A stretch of DNA of 64,000 nt from Aurantiochytrium sp. KH105 (taxonomy: Eukaryota > Sar > Bigyra > Thraustochytrida > Thraustochytriidae): positions 62,001 through 126,000 of the forward strand of contig BGKB01000130.1 in NCBI GenBank assembly GCA_003116975.1, given 5' to 3'. The notes below the pieces were generated by a model. That model saw only the letters and a program-made list of their open reading frames with translations. It did not search any database and was not told where the DNA came from. Positions 56,967 through 64,000 of this stretch are shown here, piece after piece; positions within the stretch are counted from its first letter, which is position 1, and each line of letters starts with the position of its first letter. A program made the translations under genes and the position numbers.

Positions 56967-58353
56967 CTAGCCTTCGCTGAGCAAAGGTGTCTCGGCGTTG
57001 GCCGTAGCAGCAGAGGCGCTTGCGCCTGTGCGACCTTCCGCAGCACCGAGACCATTCCCGTCTTCATAGGCATTGCTTCCTTCAAGCATTCGCTCGTCCT
57101 CATGTCGTGCCTCTTCGGTTGGCCTTAATCGCACGGCACCCTCAATTGGATGCAGCAGGGGTGAGGTCCAGGCATACTGTCGCAGAGTTACAAGAAGGCA
57201 CGAAAAGTAGTATGTGGCAATAACGCTCATCAGAGTTGCGATCAGCTTGGGATATGATTCGAGCTCGAGCGGTAGGAAATGCGCGTCACTGTACACGAGA
57301 TAGGCTTTGCCCTTTAGCTTCTCGATGACAAGCATGGCAAAAAGGTACGCTGTGCACAAATAGGAGACCCACATCCACCGCGAGCTATGCAAGACAATTC
57401 GGTTCATCGACCACTCGATGAGCATAAGTGCCGCGTTGAGCGAGGCAAAAATACGCATCAGAGGTCGGTGAGGGCTTGGAAAATCAAAGTGCGTGCCGCG
57501 GTCCAAAAAGATCCAATAGGTAAAACAGAGAAAGAGCGACATGGGAAAGGCAACCTCGTAAAGACACACCATAACGACCTCGTAGCGGGCAACAGTCCCA
57601 TCACGACGGGGATTCTTGATGGAGACAAAGGTCGCCATTACAAAGTACAGCGTGTATAACACAAAGGTCCATGGCTCAATATATTCCAGATCGTCGCAAC
57701 ATGACTTGTCGCGGAAAAAGTATACCCACATGGCTATGCGTTGACGTTGAGAAGCGATGATATGCAAACGAGCGAGCAGATGAGCAAGCAGGCAAGGCAA
57801 ACAGTCAAGGGAGAGAGAGAGAGAGAGAGAGAATTGTCAGCGAATATTCAAGCGTTTGCGCCACCATTAGCTCGACAAACCAAAACGTACTGATACAGTA
57901 TGCGACTACCCCGAGTCGATAGAGTCCCAAGGTGAACCTCGAAATTACGCCCACATGCGAGCCATGGCGCAGATCGAGTGGTGACACGGTGCTCCAAAAA
58001 TCGCACTCGAGCTGATTCTGCCTCTTGCGCGCTGCCAGCATTTCTGCGTGCGAGTCATCGGGGTCGCTTGATAGACCTTCGTCACGAGACATTGCGCTCG
58101 CTGGTGTCTTGAAGCCGACGTTCTCTACGCCCTCTGGATCTTGCGCTGCCGCCTGGTGCGCACGCGAAGCCATGTGCCAATGATATGCTCCCGTCAGGAG
58201 CATGAGGAAGGCCAGCACGCCGAGCAGCTCGCCTGCCGCGTCCTTGTCCTCCAGCGCGCCCGACGGGTCGAAGCCGTCACCAAGACCCATCATCGGCTGC
58301 TGCTCGCGCTCGTTCGCAGGTCTTCGTTCTGCGTCTGTGCGCGCGCGGGGCAC
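56967..58353 (-). CDS. Rolling-stone (Rost)-like multi-pass membrane protein, two exons
   Basis: Exon 1 is 58353-57891 and exon 2 is 57733-56967 (minus strand), giving 409 residues. Splicing joins LYRLGVVAYCI to TMWVYFFRDK and rebuilds a membrane helix. Seven hydrophobic segments are visible: AGELLGVLAFLMLLTGAY near the N-terminus, then helices at LYRLGVVAYCITMW, FVLYTLYFVMATFV, VCLYEVAFPMSLFLCFTYWI, FASLNAALMLIEWSM, VSYLCTAYLFAMLV and IATLMSVIATYYFSCLL. The order and the YEVAFP...YWI and LN....EW motifs resemble rolling-stone/AIG1-superfamily proteins of unknown biochemical role. The C-terminus is acidic and Gly/Ala-rich and ends TPLLSEG, containing a dileucine-like sorting motif. The start could also be the Met at 58293. 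Family assignment is by pattern only. Confidence 0.68.
57734..57890 (-). other. Spliceosomal intron, 157 bases, in the rolling-stone-like gene
   Basis: Minus-strand donor GTACGT (57890-57885), acceptor CATAG ending at 57734. The junction A|CC makes Thr and keeps frame. CCTTGACTGT (57810-57801) and a CT-rich tract (57832-57811) fit branch point and polypyrimidine tract, although the branch-to-acceptor distance is long (about 67 bases). Confidence 0.8.
57811..57832. repeat. (GA)n microsatellite forming the intron's CT tract
   Basis: Eleven GA units on the plus strand; CT on the transcribed sense strand inside the intron. Confidence 0.9.
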
Positions 58354-59323
58354 CAGAGCACGGGCAAGCCAGCGAGCAAGCTACAGCGCCTACCTGATGG
58401 CCACCTCTGGTAGGCAGAGCAGGATCGCGACTGCGCGGCAGCTCTGGTCTGTGCAGCAACTGCAAACGAACTTTGGATTTAGCACAACTGGGCTACGTCC
58501 ACATGCCACTAGAAGGGAAGGGGAGTCCGCCGTCAGACCTTCCATGGACGAAGTACGAACTGACTACCTGTCAGAGTCGGAGGTCGTCAACGGGAGCGCA
58601 AAGAACGTGACTTTGTAGCCTGCCAATTCGAGGGATTTCGAATCGAGCAGCACGAAGACCGCGGCGACGCCAGTGCGTCAACATGAAAGTCAGGATTTCA
58701 AGTGGCCTCGTGCTTTCACAATTTACTAACATCTCCGTTATGCTCTCGCCAAATCTTGACGTGATTGGTTCTGCCAACAATTGGTTCCAGTCTTCTCGTA
58801 CGAAGGCTTGTCCGAAAGTCCTGAGATAAAATCAGATGAAAGCCACGATTCCGCGGCTTTAGAATTAACCCAGCCTCGCAGGACCGAATGCGTCACGGTC
58901 TTCTGCATCAGAGGAGCATCATCACTCTTCCCGACGCCACCACCAGGCTCTCTTGCTCACGCATTAGACCTTGTTTCGCATGGCAATGCCTGCATTCCTC
59001 CCTTCCTTCCTCCGGCCGCGAGCTCGACAAAAGCTACACGGCTCGGAAGTAGACGCGGGAGATCCATCGTGCGCACGCAAAGACCACATTTGAGTGATCT
59101 ACAGGCCCGGCGGCGGCTGCTCAGAAAAGGCGCGCGGCGGCAGAGCCCGATTGATCTTGCGATAGAAAGCGAGCGAGCGAGCGCGCGTAGGCTGCAGCGT
59201 GCACGCGGCCCGAACAGGCACTGCCTCGGGCAAGAGCTCCAACGCAGCGTCGCGCGTCCAAAGCAGTAGCACCTAGCACCTAGCAGCAGCAGCAGCAGCA
59301 GCGGAGCTGCGAAGGAATCTAGG
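58354..59323. promoter_or_regulatory. Divergent region between the rolling-stone-like gene and HslV
   Basis: 970 bases. Open frames on both strands (for example 58781-59269) have no protein character. GCGAGCGAGC and CAG repeats near 59168-59300 lie in the HslV leader. No gene supported. Confidence 0.5.
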
Positions 59324-60040
59324 ATGTTGGCAGCAGTATCCAGAATGGCAGCGCCTCGGCTCTCGACCGTGAGCCGCGGCGCAGCCATGGCAACGCCGCT
59401 GCGCAGCGTCGGCGTGGCCCGGGCCATGAGCTCCAGTGCCTTCTCCAACGAAATGCACGGAACCACCATCCTGTCTGTGCGTCGGGGAGGCAAGGTTGTC
59501 GTCATTGGCGATGGGCAGATCTCGCAGGGCAACTCTGTTGTCAAAGGCAATGCTATCAAAGTACGGCGTCTGGGAGGCAGCAGCGACAAGAATGGTGGAG
59601 AAAATGTCGTGCTGGCAGGCTTTGCCGGCGCCACTGCTGACGCGCTGACCCTGCTGGACCGCCTCGAGAAGAAGCTCGAGCAGTACCCTGGCCAGCTCAC
59701 TCGCTCTTGTGTTGAGCTCGCCAAGCTCTGGCGTACCGACAAGTACCTGCGGCGTCTGGAAGCCATCATGATCGTCGTGGACAAGGACGTTTCTCTTACT
59801 CTTACTGGCAACGGCGACGTTCTGCACTCACCAGATGGAGTCATTGCTGTCGGCTCGGGCGGTCTTTTCGCGCTCTCTGCAGCGCGCGCACTCTCTGGCC
59901 TCGACGCCCCGGATCTCTCTGCTGAAGAGATTGCCAAGCGTTCAATGGACGTGGCTTCTGAACTCTGCGTCTTCACCAACAGCAACTACACGATGGAAAC
60001 GATTGAAGCCAGCAGCGAGTCCAAGGTCCCTAGCGCCTAA
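59324..60040 (+). CDS. HslV: Mitochondrial HslV-type ATP-dependent protease peptidase subunit
   Basis: 238 residues. The first 45 residues are Arg/Ala/Ser-rich without acidic residues until the end ([20 protein letters not shown]), a typical mitochondrial targeting peptide. Mature HslV would begin at the Thr of HG|TTILSV, the N-terminal threonine nucleophile. [61 protein letters not shown] and ALSAARAL are the family hallmarks. HslV forms a dodecamer capped by the HslU unfoldase; HslU is not in the window. HslVU persists in mitochondria of several protist groups but not in most animals and fungi. A short Gly/Asn/Lys insert ([11 protein letters not shown]) replaces the tight turn before the GFAG strand. 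The 3' end converges with the CaMKK-like kinase. Confidence 0.95.
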   Translation: MLAAVSRMAAPRLSTVSRGAAMATPLRSVGVARAMSSSAFSNEMHGTTILSVRRGGKVVVIGDGQISQGNSVVKGNAIKVRRLGGSSDKNGGENVVLAGFAGATADALTLLDRLEKKLEQYPGQLTRSCVELAKLWRTDKYLRRLEAIMIVVDKDVSLTLTGNGDVLHSPDGVIAVGSGGLFALSAARALSGLDAPDLSAEEIAKRSMDVASELCVFTNSNYTMETIEASSESKVPSA

Positions 60041-60614
60041 CTTTGCTTCTTTTTCTTTTTTTCTTTTGCAAAAGAAAGAGTGCGGCGTTGGCCACTAGAT
60101 TAGAACCGTATGCCCTTAGCATCATCGCAGTGCCCATGGCGCTCGAAACAAGCCGGGCAATCTTTTACTGGACACAGCGCGCGACCGCTCCAAGGTCCAG
60201 CTCTGTATGTACTCCGGAGAAGAGAAACATTGTTTTCGCCCTACTTTATTCTCTCATCACCAAAGAAACAACCAAGAAAGTATGAGATGCCCAAGGCGAT
60301 TCTTGCGTAGACTTTCGGCTGACTTGCGTGCTCTATGCGTCCTGTGCTTTGTAGGGTAACCCAAAATGACTGTCAACAAATGATCCTCATGTGCAAGCAG
60401 GTTTTTCATTAAAATACATTTTCCAGACTTGTAAGCAGATCAAGGCTTTCTTGGTCGAAAGACAAGATCGACATGTCTTGTTACTCCTACATTCTCCAGG
60501 GGTCTCAGGCGCTTCACCTTTTGTAATGTATTTATTTTTGTAAAAGGTACAAGGTGCTTGCGACTTTTGAGAGCAAAATGACAAAAATGAAAATGAAAGA
60601 GCAATAGCGATATC
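60041..60614. other. Intergenic region between convergent genes
   Basis: 574 bases, AT-richer than the flanking genes, with a T-rich stretch (about 60046-60068) after the HslV stop. No gene recognised. Confidence 0.6.
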
Positions 60615-63227
60615 TCAGGTTTTTTTCGAAGCGCTTGATAAGCCATCAGGTGCTACAGGTGCCGCAGGTGCTGCAGGTGCCGCAGGTGCTGCAGATGGCT
60701 GGTTCTGCTTTTTTGCGGCTGTGACTGCATCTGTCCGACGCTCCATCATCTGACGCAGCGGTTCGGGACGCAGCTGCCGGGTTGGCAGCGAAAGCGGTCG
60801 GGTTTCAGGCCGTTCTGACCTAACGCCCATGCTCGTGTCAAGACGCAACCCAAAATCTGGCAGAGGCACGACCATGTCACCACCGTCACTCCCAGCGCCG
60901 ATGCTGCTTCCGGTCTCATTGCGGCCAAGGCGACTCGACGATGGACTTGCCTGCTCAGCGAAACGACTCAAGTTTCCAGCGGCAGCGGCGCTGTTCGGGG
61001 TCTTCGAGGGAGTAACTGCTGCAAAAGGGCTATTTGTACCCTCGCTGAGATTCGATGCAGCAAAAGTAGTTCCGGCAGTGCCATCGCTGTCGTGAATCCG
61101 GTCATTGGTGGTTGTGGTAGTGGTGGTGACCACCTTTGGTTGTATGCGCTCCGGGGCCGGGGAGGTTAGCGCATTCATGAAAGCAGAAGTTGTCCATGAT
61201 TTGCTGCGCACCATTGGCGTAATGCCAACAGACAGATCAACCTCTGTGACGGCTGCGTTAACTTCGTCTTGCGTGGGAACAATAAAGTCGCGGTAGGCCT
61301 GAGAGAGCTGAGCAAGCTTGGCGCCCTGGCGGACCCAATCGCTCGATTTGATGCCTGGAATATCCAGACGCTCATAAGACCGTTTGGCTAGCATACGGTC
61401 CAAGAGTTGCATGGCTTCTGGGCTCACATGAGAAACCAAGGTGTCAGGAAACCTCAGTGGCATTGCACGAATGAGCTTAAAGATTCCCTCTCTTGTATCC
61501 GCGAGGAAGGGGACGCATCCAAAGAGCATCATGTAGAGCGTAATGCCGGCGGCCCAAAGATCAGCAAGCTTGCCTTTGTACTGTACATCATTGAAGTTGT
61601 CAAAGTTGCAGGCTTCAGGAGGGAAAAACGCATACGTTCCGATAGGTGGCGAATTCATGTCATCGTTGTGCTGCACTTTCTCAATTCCACTCGGTGTTGG
61701 CGGGTAGAGAATACCACGCAACCGCCGCATCTCTTCAGAGTCCGGATTAAGTCGCTCGGCGGCAGCGGCGGCGCGGGGCGTAATGAACGGAATTGCACCC
61801 ATGCGCGGCGTCTCCACCTGCGAAAGCATGGTGAGCAGACCGCTTGCCTCACTGCGCCGACTTTCGCGCTGACTTTCACTTGCCAGTCCGCGGCGCTCAT
61901 GATGATATGAACCCCCATCGTCATCCTCCTCTTCTTCGTTGAGGCCTTCACTTATTGCGTCGTTCAAGATCTCGTCACCAAGATGAAATTGCATCGATGG
62001 AGACTCGAGATTTTCCGTTGTAAGCGTCAGTTTCGGCAAGTCTACCTCCAGCTGCAGCGACGAGGGCGCGAGAGAACTCTTCTCGCTTTTCTCCGACTCC
62101 ATCTCCTCTTCGTGCTGCTGCGGCTGCCGTTGCCCTCCTATTGAAAGCGGGGGAGGCGGGGGCTCAGGGATGGGGGCGCTGGCCTCCCCGTCGTCGTCGA
62201 GCCGCTCGTCTTCAGACCCCCCGGCGGGAATGAGGCCAACGAGAGCGCCGTTGCCGGGTCCGAATGCCGCGGAGCGATCGACTCGCGTCAGATCATCGCA
62301 CGCATCGGAGCTGTTCCCAATATCGGTGTCTCCATTAAAGACATGGGTAGAGTCGGCATCATACTCGTCGTCCTCATCGTCCTCATTGTCGCTAATCTCG
62401 TCTTCTAGCTCCACGGGCTCGCAAATAGCAGAGACGCCAAAGTCGTTGATTTTGAGTAGTCCCGTCTGCGTCACGAGCAAATTGGAAGGCTTGATGTCAC
62501 GGTGAACAATGCCGTGAAAGTGAAGATACTCGATACCTTTGATGAGCTGTCCAAAGAGGTCGCGTGCGCGCGCCTCCTCGAGTGGTTTGTTACCTTCGAG
62601 TTGGTCGCCCATTATGGGCCCACCATTTACGTACTGCATGACAAGGAAGATACGGTTGTGCTGCGGGAGATCAAGAATCTCGTGCAGTTGTACAATATTC
62701 GGGTGTTGTAGCTTCTTCATGATGGCAATTTCGCGGGCAATGGGCGCTGCGGCGCTGGCGAGGAGGCCAGAGCTTCGCGCGCGGCCTCGTCGCAGTGTAA
62801 GCCTTTTGCGGATGATCTTGACAGCCCATTGGTTGTTGCTCGCGTCCACTGCGAGCCGCACTTGGGCTTGTGATCCCTGGCCGAGGATCTTGGTCAGCGT
62901 GTATTGGTTTACAACGAGCTCGCCCGTCTCAGGCATGCCTTCGAGGCCTGTTTCCAGCTGCTCATTGGGCGGGTGAAGGTTGTGATTGCTTTTGTTGTGA
63001 GGATGAACGGGGTGGCGATGATTATGCAGCGCGTGAGCGGGCTGCCCTAGCTGCTGCTGCTGCTGCGGCATCTGTTGAAAGCCTTGCGTCTGCGCGCCCG
63101 GCACGCCGGCGAGCCGCTGGCCCGTCAGCGGCTCGGGTGCAGGTGTTGCGTCCGGGGGCAAGGCCTTCCCGTCATCCTTCTTGTAAGCGTCCGCCTCTCG
63201 CGACGGCGAAGACGACACGCACCCCAT
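60615..63227 (-). CDS. CaMKK-like serine/threonine kinase with a large activation-loop insert, probably acylated
   Basis: 870 residues from ATG 63227, chosen because it starts MGCVSSSPSR, a dual myristoylation/palmitoylation signal; the frame is open to 63593 but upstream sequence is repeat-rich. A Gln/His-rich N-terminus (about 50-100) precedes the kinase domain: ILGQGSQAQVRLAVD, WAVKIIRKR, an insert typical of CaMKK/LKB1-activating kinases, VMQYVNGGPIM, HGIVHRDIKPSNLLV and INDFGVSA (near 262). The activation segment then expands to about 255 acidic, Ser/Pro-rich residues before GTYAFFPPEACNF (near 527) and DLWAAGITLYMMLFGCVPF. This interrupts the loop carrying the activating phosphosite. 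The C-terminal 200 residues are Ser/Thr-rich with repeated APAAPAAPVAP. Upstream activation of AMPK/SnRK1-type kinases is the inferred role, at the plasma membrane. Confidence 0.85.
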   Translation of the reverse strand: MGCVSSSPSREADAYKKDDGKALPPDATPAPEPLTGQRLAGVPGAQTQGFQQMPQQQQQLGQPAHALHNHRHPVHPHNKSNHNLHPPNEQLETGLEGMPETGELVVNQYTLTKILGQGSQAQVRLAVDASNNQWAVKIIRKRLTLRRGRARSSGLLASAAAPIAREIAIMKKLQHPNIVQLHEILDLPQHNRIFLVMQYVNGGPIMGDQLEGNKPLEEARARDLFGQLIKGIEYLHFHGIVHRDIKPSNLLVTQTGLLKINDFGVSAICEPVELEDEISDNEDDEDDEYDADSTHVFNGDTDIGNSSDACDDLTRVDRSAAFGPGNGALVGLIPAGGSEDERLDDDGEASAPIPEPPPPPLSIGGQRQPQQHEEEMESEKSEKSSLAPSSLQLEVDLPKLTLTTENLESPSMQFHLGDEILNDAISEGLNEEEEDDDGGSYHHERRGLASESQRESRRSEASGLLTMLSQVETPRMGAIPFITPRAAAAAERLNPDSEEMRRLRGILYPPTPSGIEKVQHNDDMNSPPIGTYAFFPPEACNFDNFNDVQYKGKLADLWAAGITLYMMLFGCVPFLADTREGIFKLIRAMPLRFPDTLVSHVSPEAMQLLDRMLAKRSYERLDIPGIKSSDWVRQGAKLAQLSQAYRDFIVPTQDEVNAAVTEVDLSVGITPMVRSKSWTTSAFMNALTSPAPERIQPKVVTTTTTTTNDRIHDSDGTAGTTFAASNLSEGTNSPFAAVTPSKTPNSAAAAGNLSRFAEQASPSSSRLGRNETGSSIGAGSDGGDMVVPLPDFGLRLDTSMGVRSERPETRPLSLPTRQLRPEPLRQMMERRTDAVTAAKKQNQPSAAPAAPAAPAAPVAPDGLSSASKKT

Positions 63228-63336
63228 CTTCGACCTCTGCTCGAGCGCCCGCGCAGCGCCCGCGCAGCGCCTGCCAGCGCCCGCGCAGCTTGCGCAGCTT
63301 GCGCAGCCCGCGGCGCCGTGACCGATTTTGGCAGCT

Positions 63337-63361
63337 GAGAGAGAGAGAGAGAGAGAGAGAA
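63337..63361. repeat. (GA)n microsatellite
   Basis: About twelve GA units in the leader of the CaMKK-like gene (CT in its sense strand). Confidence 0.9.
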
Positions 63362-63797
63362 GAAAAAGAGGCAGTGACCCCAAATCTGCTTTAGGGGCCG
63401 TGATTCGGGCCTCCTTTTCTGCCCGGCTCGTCGTCTTGTCGGCTGGCTGGCTGCTGCCGCTGCTCCTGCGTGCAGAACGATGATGAAAATGATGCACTTT
63501 CTTGGCAACCTGAAATGGTGAACCTCGAGGCGCTTGCCTTTCGTAGGTTGTACTCCATGGTTCCAGCTTTGCTTGCAGCAGCTTGCTCGACAAACCTAGG
63601 GCGAGGATGTGATGATCGTTTTGTTATGATCGCTAGCCTACGGAAAGAATGCAACGATGGCGAGTGTGCCAACATTCGCTGCCCTATGGTCGCCCCGTCC
63701 TGCACTTCGTTGATGGCAGTAAGGTGGCCAATGTCCTCGTTGTTCGCTGTCGCGCACATCATGCTTGTTTGCGTCCCTCTTCACTCTGCATCCATGA

Positions 63798-63826
<29 letters not shown>
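63798..63826. repeat. (TTGC)n microsatellite
   Basis: About seven GCTT units, the same unit as the long tract after CTP synthase. Confidence 0.9.
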
Positions 63827-63829
<3 letters not shown>

Positions 63830-64000
63830 GCAAAATCGCCGTCCAAGGGTAAGCTCGTTACGCTCGCTCGATCCCTCGTTCAACACTGCAATCGTCGCGG
63901 CCACGACGCTTCTATGCATAGCCTTCAGGTCGGTCGATGCAAGCTGTGAAAAGGTCCGAGGCGCTTGGATCCTGTGGTGATCCGGCCTCTCTGCTTTCTG

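Larger units (their letters stand above)
63228..64000. promoter_or_regulatory. Upstream region of the CaMKK-like kinase, to the window edge
   Basis: 773 bases with GCGCAGCGCC units near 63252-63300, a (GA)n run and a TTGC microsatellite. Open frames (63470-63949 plus, 63391-63762 minus) show no recognisable protein features. No gene called. Confidence 0.5.

Noticed and set aside
58781-59269. 162-codon plus-strand frame before HslV
   Set aside because: No conserved motif, rich in Arg and Ser, lies in the divergent promoter region.
63470-63949. 159-codon plus-strand frame at the right edge
   Set aside because: Contains a Leu/Ala/Cys run from the TTGC microsatellite and no recognisable domain.

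Overview
This is a nuclear contig from a gene-dense, intron-poor protist. It encodes 26S proteasome Rpt4, EBP2 (ribosome biogenesis), a mitochondrial-type HslV peptidase, CTP synthase, an SPX-MFS phosphate transporter and two proteins tied to centrioles or flagella (a FOP/CEP43-like protein and CFAP61). Two adjacent genes carry arrays of the HGGG(R/K)(R/K)C zinc finger (WRKY19-like) that is expanded in stramenopiles. Together with moderately high GC, long single-exon genes and short spliceosomal introns, this suggests a heterotrophic, zoosporic stramenopile, most likely a thraustochytrid (Labyrinthulomycetes). That placement is inference; no rRNA is present to confirm it. I see no tRNA, rRNA, CRISPR array or recognisable transposon.

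Layout. 1-0.58 kb: 5' part of an unidentified gene running off the left edge (-). 2.0-9.1 kb: two minus-strand genes, a protein with four DUF3395-like repeats and zinc motifs, then a giant acidic FOP/CEP43-like protein. 9.8-11.1 kb: small uncertain minus-strand ORFs. 11.1-19.0 kb: a double DH-PH-FYVE RhoGEF (+) convergent with a predicted N-myristoylated tandem PhoD-like protein (-). 19.5-20.7 kb: a two-exon protein kinase (+). 21.1-24.1 kb: an AIG1/FAR-17a-like membrane protein and a small protein with an internal duplication (both -). 25.0-31.5 kb: a 2162-residue LRR/ARM-like/SPRY protein (+). 31.7-33.3 kb: a phosphatase-asparaginase fusion (-), divergent from a two-exon SPX-MFS transporter (+, to 37.0 kb). 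37.2-38.6 kb: a secreted trypsin with two PAN/apple-like modules (-). 40.3-44.3 kb: CTP synthase and Rpt4 (+). 44.9-48.8 kb: the zinc-finger pair (+), beginning just after a 74-base assembly gap. 49.5-53.3 kb: CFAP61 (+). 53.8-56.6 kb: an HMA-HMA-2OG oxygenase fusion (-) divergent from EBP2 (+). 57.0-58.4 kb: a two-exon rolling-stone-like membrane protein (-). 59.3-63.2 kb: HslV (+) convergent with a CaMKK-like kinase (-).

The genes do not form an operon or one pathway. The themes are cilium/basal body (FOP-like, CFAP61), signalling at membranes (RhoGEF, two kinases, a myristoylated PhoD-like protein), proteostasis (Rpt4, HslV) and phosphate/nucleotide metabolism (SPX-MFS, CTP synthase). The most unusual content is domain architecture: PTP-like plus asparaginase N-domain; two CX3C HMA domains plus a 2OG oxygenase; four DUF3395-like repeats with two zinc motifs; a tandem PhoD-like protein with degenerate catalytic motifs; and a CaMKK-like kinase with a roughly 255-residue activation-loop insert. 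Three introns could be placed by reading frame. All have a GTRCGT donor and all contain TTGACTG. A palindrome TAGGCCTA recurs upstream of several genes.
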